Positions 57,297 through 64,000 of a DNA stretch of 64,000 nucleotides are shown here, one piece after another. Location: the NCBI GenBank assembly GCA_965153355.1, contig OZ231126.1, forward strand, positions 20,832,001 through 20,896,000, given 5' to 3'. A model generated the notes under the pieces. The model had not been told where the DNA came from. It saw only the letters and a program-made list of their open reading frames with translations, and made no database searches. This stretch comes from Flaccisagitta enflata. Its lineage: Eukaryota; Chaetognatha; Sagittoidea; Aphragmophora. A program made the position numbers and the translations under genes. How positions within the stretch are numbered: the first letter of the stretch is position 1; every line of letters starts with the position of its first letter.

Positions 57297-58353
57297 GAAG
57301 TGTTAAATCTTCAAAGATTTTCTTTTTTTCAAGCTTTTCAATTTTTTCCCTCCTTTCCAAACCCTTTGATTTTATCCTCCCCCACTGGTAGGTAAAGAAG
57401 TATAAGTTACTTCCTGACATTTCTGAACATGGCATTTTTTCCCATCTATGAAACGTAAAGTCGCGAAAAAAACTAGGGGGACTATTAATCATCAGCCTAA
57501 ATCGTTTTCAAGTTATGTTGTAATTCATTATCATAATTGACGAAAAAATATGGTCAAAGAATTGTACGCTTCTTTTCTAAAACTTGCCCCCGCCCATTTT
57601 TCTCAGAGTCAAAGTTTCACTTCACATGTATCATTGCGCGTCATCAATCATTAAAAAATACGGAAAATCATAGCACAAACATTTTTTGGTGATTGTCTGA
57701 TAGTAGAGCGCTCTTCAATTCATGTCTGGCTGCGTGTAGAAGCAGGAAATATGCGATCTGGTTCGGAAAAAAATCGTTCTCCGATTACTTAAATACACAT
57801 GCGCAACTTACCACAATAGAATGAGACAACTAGAGTGACGCAGAAAACGCCTCTTAAAAAACCGCGCTACATTAAGTATTCATCCTCATGATGAAATAGA
57901 TCGAGTAAGAAAAGTGAAATAACCTCTAAAAGCTGAAGATTATGAGGAACAAAAATTGTTTTGACCATAAGACATGATGAAAGTTATCGTGACACTTCAT
58001 CTTCACCAGGGGCAAAAAATCCATCATTATTTTTCCTAAAAATATATAATTCACCTGATACTACATGCTAAACTAGGTAATTAACAGAAAAAATCAATGC
58101 AAAATCTCATCAAATAAAAAAGTTACGGCTATTTTTGATCAAAAAATTATTGATTTCCTTTTTCACTGATTTTGATTTTTTTAATGAAAAATCAAAAACA
58201 AATCTTGCTAAAACCCTGAAACAACAGTTCAACAATATCTAAATCAATAGGAGAATAAAATAAAACAATTTATTTTATACTTTTAAACACTTTTTTACAT
58301 TTTTTTCTAATTTTTGATAATATTGCAGCCTACAAAAGTTCTAGAATAAATAA
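57297..58353. other. AT-rich stretch, no gene recognised
   Basis: T- and A-rich unique DNA. The short - strand frame at 57280-57492 overlaps the foldback end and has no family resemblance. Confidence 0.5.
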
Positions 58354-58542
58354 CAAGGCCGGATACATAGCTACCCTAGTCGAGTGCGGGTAGGCAGGAG
58401 CAGTGCTGGAGAAGGTCACTAGGGCATCTGGGCAGTAGCCGTATGCTTGAAAAGCTCAAAAACGCAAAAAAAGTGAAAAGGGGACTAACCGATCAACCGA
58501 CGGACCGACATATAGGGGTGTAAAGTCGTGAAGCACGCGACT
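58354..58542 (+). mobile_element. F1 element, full-length copy
   Basis: Starts CAAGGCCGGATACATAGCTA and ends GGGGTGTAAA plus the hairpin GTCGTG-AAG-CACGCGAC-like stem (58525-58541) and T, followed by AAAG. The array is short. Confidence 0.78.
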
Positions 58543-58682
58543 AAAGATTTATAAAATTAAAGTTTCTTGGTTTTTACAATTAATAGCAGCTTAAAGAGTT
58601 TTTAAATCAGATTAAGGCATAAACATAACAATAAACGGGAAATATAGTTGGTTTTTTAAAATAAACAGAATGTCTGTCAGAA

Positions 58683-58862
58683 TGTTCTACTTGACTACAC
58701 CCCGCTTTGAAGGCTTGTTGGTTGGTCCGTCTGTTTATCACACTTTACTTTTTGGGTTTTTTTGCAGTCTTTGTCCTCACTGCTTCTGCCCAAAAGATCA
58801 AATGACCTCAAATACTGCCCCTGCCCATCCACAAGCGACTGGGGTAGCCGAGTATCCGGCCT
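58683..58862 (-). mobile_element. F1 element, hairpin degenerate
   Basis: The - strand head GGCCGGATACTCGGCTACCC and the GGGCAGAAGCAGTGAGG block are clear. The 3' end is reduced to GCGGGGTGTAGTCAAG and the hairpin cannot form. Confidence 0.7.
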
Positions 58863-59297
58863 AGTTTTCTAGAAATGGTTCTGGTGTTTGTGTAACAAGC
58901 TCTTTATTCTGATTGGATTTCTTTTGATTAACAAGAAAATTCAAAATAATTGGGAACTGAAAGATAAAAATGCAGATTTTGGCTATTTTGCCCCATTTTT
59001 TGCTTGTTATTGGCCATTTAGGTCATTGGAAACAATGTCAAAAGCTCCAAATGAGTATTTTTGGCCTAATTCTGTGTAAAATAAGTGAGAATACAAAAAA
59101 AGTTCCAAATAACTTTAAAATTATCAGCCAAAGATACAGATTTTGACCATTTTGGTCCATTTATGGCCTGTTTTTAGCCAGTTTGGAAAACCGGTGTGCT
59201 CTTGATAAGCACATTCATTCCTGTACTAATTAGATTGAGTATGATTTAAGAAAAAAATCTGAATCACTATGACGCTTCTAAAAAGAACATCATTTTT

Positions 59298-59458
59298 AGT
59301 CGCGGACTAGCGACTCTATAAGAGGCTTTGTCCGTCCGTCGGTCGGTCCGTCGGTCGGTCGGTCGGTCCGTGGTGATCGAGTCGGAAAGTGGGAAAACAC
59401 GCATTTCCGCCCCTGCCCACCCGTCCGCGACTGGTATTGGCCGTGTATCCGGCCTTGT
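59298..59458 (-). mobile_element. F1 element, full-length copy
   Basis: The - strand starts CAAGGCCGGATACACGGCCA and ends CCTCTTATAGA plus the hairpin GTCGC-TAGTCC-GCGAC and T, then AAAAATGATG. A (GGACCGACC)n array lies between. It is inserted in a T run next to GGCCATTTTGACC. Confidence 0.85.
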
Positions 59459-60929
59459 TGGCCATTTTGACCCATTTTTAGCCTGTTTTTTGTCATCAAT
59501 GATCTAAATAAAATTATGAAATTTTTATAGAGGATGATTTCACCTCAGTTCTCTCCTGGGTCAAGTGAAAAACTATACCGGGACATGATATTTACTAGAG
59601 ATAACAAAAAAAAAAACAAACCTATAAAAAAACAAACAAAAAAACTGATTTTTAAAAAAGTTGCCAATAGACTGTTTTAAAATGAGGGTCAGATTTGTGT
59701 TCAGCACGAGAAAATAATCAAAAAACTGAAATTCAAATGGTTTTTGATAATTTTGGACCTATATCTCAGTTCCTGCTGTGAAGCTTCTTTCCTATGGTTG
59801 AAAATTGATAAGACATAGCGAAACGGTGAATAACAAATTTGCATAAAAAGTGAAAAATCGAAAAAACCAAAAAAATCAGACCTTCCTAAAATATTTTTTC
59901 TAAGGTCTGATGTTTTTGAAAATGCAAAATTTTCATCCATGATTGAGATTGGTTATTCACCGTTTTTAAAATGTTTTTTTCCAAAATATGAAATTAGCCT
60001 GTAAAGATTAGAAAAATCAGTAAAAACCATACTTAACATTGACCAAATGTTATGAAATTTGATATGTAGGTAGTTGGGTGTCCCCCTCAACTACAGTAAA
60101 AATTTCAACCTTTTACTCAAACGGGAAGTGCCTTAAAAAAAGATAAATAGATTTTTTGTTATTTTTTTCATATTTTCTTTGTCAACTGACATTTTTTATA
60201 AGATAGCGATTTTAGACTCCAAAAACGGCCCAATTACGGTGGCAAAAAAACTGATGTTACTTCGAGATTAGTTTGAGTAGATGTTGGTGAGAAACTGAGT
60301 CAAATCGCCCCTACCTAGCCAGTAATAGTTGGGAAAAATTGGTGTTCAAAATCTTTGGTCTTCCAATATCCAATTTTTACTCAATATCTTTGTATTATTG
60401 AGATCTAATCACTGGTATTAATGTCTATTCTGCATGCTACTTCTACCAAAGGTACAAGGAGGATATATTTTACATACTGAGAAATGATTTTTTGATTTAA
60501 ATTGAATGAAAAAGATGCAAAAAACTAGAAGAAAATGGCATAAAATTAAAGTGTTCTCATTTGGTTCAGTCTGTCATAATATAGACGAAATGCTTTTGCT
60601 CAAAAAAGATTTTGATTGACTGCGCTGAAGTTGACCTTTCAGTCCCTGAGCGAAAGAATGTTTTCATATGAGGTTAAGTATTTCATATTTGTCTATCTAA
60701 TTCAATACAAACAAATTAACGCCAACAGAACGTAAAGAGGTTCGCGAGCAAAATCGATTCTGCGTCGATCAAGCCCAAAAACGTCTAGATTGGTGGCGTG
60801 TACAGCCTGTAACAACGTTCAACACTTCAGGGGGCGAGTTTTTTTAAAAGCGATTTCCGTTCAACGTCGTATTAAGTAAAATAAATAGTTCGCTACCCAC
60901 CTTTGGGGGGGAAGGGGAATACTCAACTA
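59459..60929. other. AT-rich stretch, no gene recognised
   Basis: GGCCATTTTGACCCATTTTTAGCCTG-like phrases recur around 58980-59500. Otherwise unique DNA without recognisable exons. Confidence 0.5.
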
Positions 60930-61694
60930 CAGGGCATTCAATCTCATTTGACACGAAAGGAACCTTTATTGTGCTGAAACTATTTGACTTTTCAGTCTGA
61001 TTTTTTTTCTCATAAAAGCACTATGTATGACATTTTTTGTATCAAATTTTCATAGGGGTGGGTCTTGAAATTCAGCAGAAATCCATGTTTGAAGTTATGC
61101 AGTAAATTCAACAAATAAGGTGGTTTTCTCGCAAATTTTGACTTAAAAAATGCATAAAATTCAATGTGTTTCAAACTTCAGATGCTTGATTAGAGTCAAA
61201 GTGATAAATGCTATGACCCCAATGTTAGAAATAGCCAGGTTATATCACAGAACAGTGAACTTTAGGCAAATACTATCAAATTTTTGACAAAGATCTTACA
61301 AAAACTTAATCAACAATTGTTTTTTCCCAATAAAAAGGAAAATGGTTGATCATGATGAAATTTCAAAGAATCGTTTTTCTCAGAAATAAAACCTACATGA
61401 AATTATCTGCCATTCTAGACCAATCTCATATCTGTGGCTCAAAGCGTTAAGAAATGAGAGCAGTTTAAAGATGAAAGGTCAGAACCTCAAAATCAAACAA
61501 AACCTCCCATCTCATTATGACATCTTACACTTTAAAATGGGTTATCTCCTAAACTAATTGACCCAGCACTACAAAATTTGGACACAAAAAACGTCATATA
61601 TAGTTCTTTTATGAGAAAAAAAATCAAACTGAAAAGTTGATTCGTTTTTGCACAGCATAGGTTCTTTTCGTGTCAAATGAGATTGAAGACCCTG
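60930..61694. mobile_element. Foldback MITE, TA target duplication, copy 2
   Basis: The left end CAGGGCATTCAATCTCATTT and the right end (complement) CAGGGTCTTCAATCTCATTT are flanked by TA on each side. The inverted similarity continues as GACACGAAAGGAACC and TTCAGTCTGATTTTTTTTCT with complements at 61605-61675. It is related to 32987-33575. Confidence 0.85.
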
Positions 61695-62089
61695 TATATA
61701 CATGCCTGCACTTTAGTCCACCCTACTGTAGAGTGTAGAACTCGTTTACTCTAAGATTTCTTTTGCTCACACGCATGAGACGCGGACAGTCAGTACCCGG
61801 CCTTAATCTCCTATTTTTTTTAACAAAAGGAGTACAATGCATCCGATAGGGTCGAGGGTCATTGTCAAAAAGATAAATGCAATGAGAAAAGCGGCAGTAA
61901 CGCACAAGCGGTATTGCCTATCCTGGTGCTGGAGGTGATCGTCTTCTTCGCATTTACCAAGCCAACAATTTGAACTGCCAAAATAAGTGGATGGATGAAA
62001 AACTCTACCAAATGAACATTGACATCTGGAAAATAACGTCCGGAGTTTTGGAAATCATAAGTCACCACGCTTGCAAACATATTTATGCA
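61695..62089. other. Unique stretch, no gene recognised
   Basis: Short frames on both strands without family resemblance. Confidence 0.45.
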
Positions 62090-62250
62090 CATTTAAACCC
62101 TGCTGTAACGGACCCGCCACCAATCGAATTCTGCCTATACCAAATGCACTAGTTCATTTTTTAATTTCCTTTGTTGGTAATAATAGAAGTCCGCTTACAA
62201 CAAAAGAAAATTCTTGGTCCCCTGAAATCCGTTACAGCAGGTTTCAACTG
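62090..62250. mobile_element. Short MITE, copy 2 (TIR AAACC(C)TGCTGTAACGGA)
   Basis: The left end is AAACCCTGCTGTAACGGACC, and the right end reads AAACCTGCTGTAACGGA on the other strand. The interior shares GGACCCGCCA, GAATTCTGCCTAT and TTGTTGGTAATAATAGA with the copy at 309-490. Confidence 0.8.
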
Positions 62251-62466
62251 TACGAATGCTCCGATTTTCAGAAGAACTTATGAGCAGGAATGAGATCAGT
62301 TTCATTGATCTTTTGTTGTCGAGGTTTTCGACAAAAGATTTCATTACAAAATTCTGGGTGTATCAGAGGATTTATTTTGATAAAATGATATCATGGGACC
62401 TGTCATTATTTCAGTTCTGCATAAAAAGAAATATTTATCACTACACTTAAAAAAGAAAAGAAAAAA

Positions 62467-62468
<2 letters not shown>

Positions 62469-62525
<57 letters not shown>
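62469..62525. repeat. (GA)n microsatellite
   Basis: About 28 GA units. Confidence 0.97.
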
Positions 62526-62529
<4 letters not shown>

Positions 62530-62605
62530 GAAAAGAGGTGCAACTAAAAACGGCTGAAAGCTAAATTGTGAAAGGAGCGAAAAAAAGGGGACCAAAAAGA
62601 AAACA

Positions 62606-62738
62606 AGGCCAAGCAGGCCAATAAGGTGCGACGTGAGGATCGTCGAACGAATGCGTTACCGACCGACCGACCGATCGACCTACCAACCAACCAACGGACA
62701 CAGCCAGTTATAGAGGTGCTTTGTCGCACCGAAAAAAG
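62606..62738 (+). mobile_element. F3 element, complete copy
   Basis: CAAGGCCAAGCAGGCCAATA, AGGTGCGACGTGAGGATCGT, CGAACGAATGCGTTACCGAC, a GACC/AACC array, then AGTTATAGAGGTGCTTTGTC and GCACCGAAAAAAG. The end pair is GGTGCGAC / GTCGCACC, compared with GGTGCGCC / GGCGCACC in the copy at 20761. Confidence 0.8.
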
Positions 62739-63086
62739 GCTGAACACATTCTTGAAGCGGTTATTTCATTGGGGCTTTCGTGTGTGTGTGTGTGGAAGAA
62801 GACAATTTGAAGAGGGCCATAAAACTGCCAGCCTTATCAAACTGTTTCCAGCGGCGAGGCTTCTATCAAACAACTTTTCAGTTTCATCCAAACTAATTTC
62901 CATTCAATCTCCAACTTGCCAGCAAGAGGTAGGGGGGGGAAGCAAAAGACAACCACGTTTAGTGACATAGATACACTTTTTTTTTTATAAGAGACTTTTT
63001 TATAAGAGACATGAGGCTGAGATTCACTGAAAATTTAAGAACAAAATAAGAGACAGCTCAGGCTGACTTTTGCCTCAGCTAATTTT

Positions 63087-63292
63087 TAGCATGCACGCGA
63101 CTCTACACCCCGCTTTGTCCGTCCGTTGGTTGGTCAATCAGTTGGTCAGTCGGTTGGTCCCCATTTTACTTTTTTTATCAATTTCATTTCTTTAAGTCAT
63201 TTAAGTCTTTTTAGGTTAAACTTAGTCATTCTAAGCCATTCTAAGTCATTCTGTTACAGATTCTGTTAGTCTCGCACGCAACTTTTAGGTGT
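63087..63292 (-). mobile_element. F1 element, divergent copy
   Basis: The - strand 3' end has GCGGGGTGTAGAGTCGCGTG then CATGCTAAAAA (hairpin partly lost). The array is GGACCAACCAACGGACGG-like. The head is reduced to CCAGGCCAACACC. Confidence 0.65.
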
Positions 63293-63317
63293 TGGCCTGG
63301 TTTTTCCTTTTATTACA

Positions 63318-63470
63318 AGTGAGAGTAGTAAAAGTAGTAATAGTAGCAGCAAAAGTAGTAGTAGTATCAGTAGTAGTAGTAATAGTAGTAGTAGTAGTAG
63401 TAGTAGTTGTAGTTGTAAAAGTAGTAGTAGTAGTAGTATTAAAAGTAGTAGTAGCAGTAATATTACAGTT
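63318..63470. repeat. (AGT)n trinucleotide array
   Basis: AGTAGT units with AAT, TGT and CAG variants. V-rich and T-rich frames are repeat-derived. Confidence 0.95.
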
Positions 63471-64000
63471 TAGCTTCACTTGAAGGCATCTCAAGGGACC
63501 AGTGGATTTCATGCCTTCAAGGCGGGGTGCCTTATAGCCAAGCATGTACATTTCTGCACCATACTGAATGCATAAGGCTCAAATATACTTTACTTATTCT
63601 ATCTTTCACAATCAAATAGGCATAGATGGATACTTTGAAGTAACAACAAAAAAACTGGATTTTCCTATACTTTTTGCAAAAAGTAAAGTTTCACCATTAT
63701 CATTATTCATTTAATAGCATGACACCTAACATAGCATGAATAAGACCAGACTGATTTTGAAACTTGTATGGAGTTGACTATTCTTAGACCTTTTACTCTA
63801 ATGACATTCCGTGGTTGAAAATGTCATCCAGACACTAACATGTCATCATCGATTGACATGGATTCATTGACTAATCGACTTTCACTCTTCTTCTTCATCA
63901 TCTTCCTCCTCCTCCTCCTTCACTTGCTCTTCATCATAATCATCAATGCTACTTTTGATCATCGGCATACCTTTTCATCGTCATTGGTATTCCTCTTCAT
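63471..64000. other. Right edge, AT-rich, no firm gene
   Basis: Ends with a CTT/CCT-rich stretch (63885-63930). On the - strand, 63882-63968 reads as a short acidic frame. Confidence 0.45.

Noticed and set aside
63882-63968. Acidic - strand frame MPMIKSSIDDYDEEQVKEEE followed by more D/E
   Set aside because: It may be a C-terminal exon, but the acidic part is a CTT/CCT microsatellite and no splice acceptor joins it to anything visible.

Overview
This window looks like a piece of an animal nuclear genome that is gene-poor and packed with repeats. The evidence is introns with GT/AG junctions, a split homeobox, a split protein-disulfide-isomerase-type thioredoxin domain, and very abundant (GA)n, (CA)n, (ATC)n and (AAC)n microsatellites. 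There is no operon structure, no bacterial gene and no CRISPR array. The homeodomain is of the posterior (Abd-B / Hox9-13) class, so the host is most likely a bilaterian. I cannot name the species.

Only two genes can be supported firmly. At the left edge, + strand, the 3' end of a posterior-Hox-like homeobox gene is spread over three exons (1012-1118, 1814-1903, 3171-3260). Its two phase-0 introns fall exactly at homeodomain residues 14/15 and 44/45. Around 48.2-50.1 kb, - strand, three exons encode one a-type thioredoxin domain (CGHC active site) of a TXNDC5/ERp46-like protein. A weak candidate first exon (43.6-43.9 kb) lies downstream of a 14-bp tandem array in which every unit carries CACGTG. 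Most of the remaining long open frames are readings of simple repeats.

Layout: 0-8.4 kb, Hox-like gene, microsatellites and short interspersed elements. 8.46-25.89 kb, a giant imperfect palindrome, bounded by a 23-bp perfect inverted pair, with its centre of symmetry near 17.31 kb inside an ATGTCTCTTC satellite that switches strand there. 26-34 kb, low-complexity tracts, a G-rich block, minisatellites and a foldback MITE. 35.9-39.15 kb, a 58-bp satellite with a 14-unit higher-order period. 39.5-42.3 kb, dispersed transposon copies. 42.6-43.9 kb, the CACGTG array and candidate exon. 44-47.6 kb, foldback element and microsatellites. 48.1-50.1 kb, thioredoxin-domain gene. 52.37-57.30 kb, a four-level nest of elements that includes a hAT-type insertion with a visible 8-bp target duplication. 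57-64 kb, AT-rich DNA with more short elements.

Three short repeat families dominate the interspersed DNA, here called F1, F2 and F3. They have different ends but share an internal array of GGAC/GACC-type tetranucleotides, and they integrate in A/T runs. F1 ends in a small hairpin whose stem changes by compensatory substitutions between copies. F2 carries a long internal inverted repeat (59 bp perfect in one copy) around a GAGGCCTGA-type minisatellite. These families, the palindrome and the nested insertions are the most original material here. All family names are mine, and no database comparison was possible.
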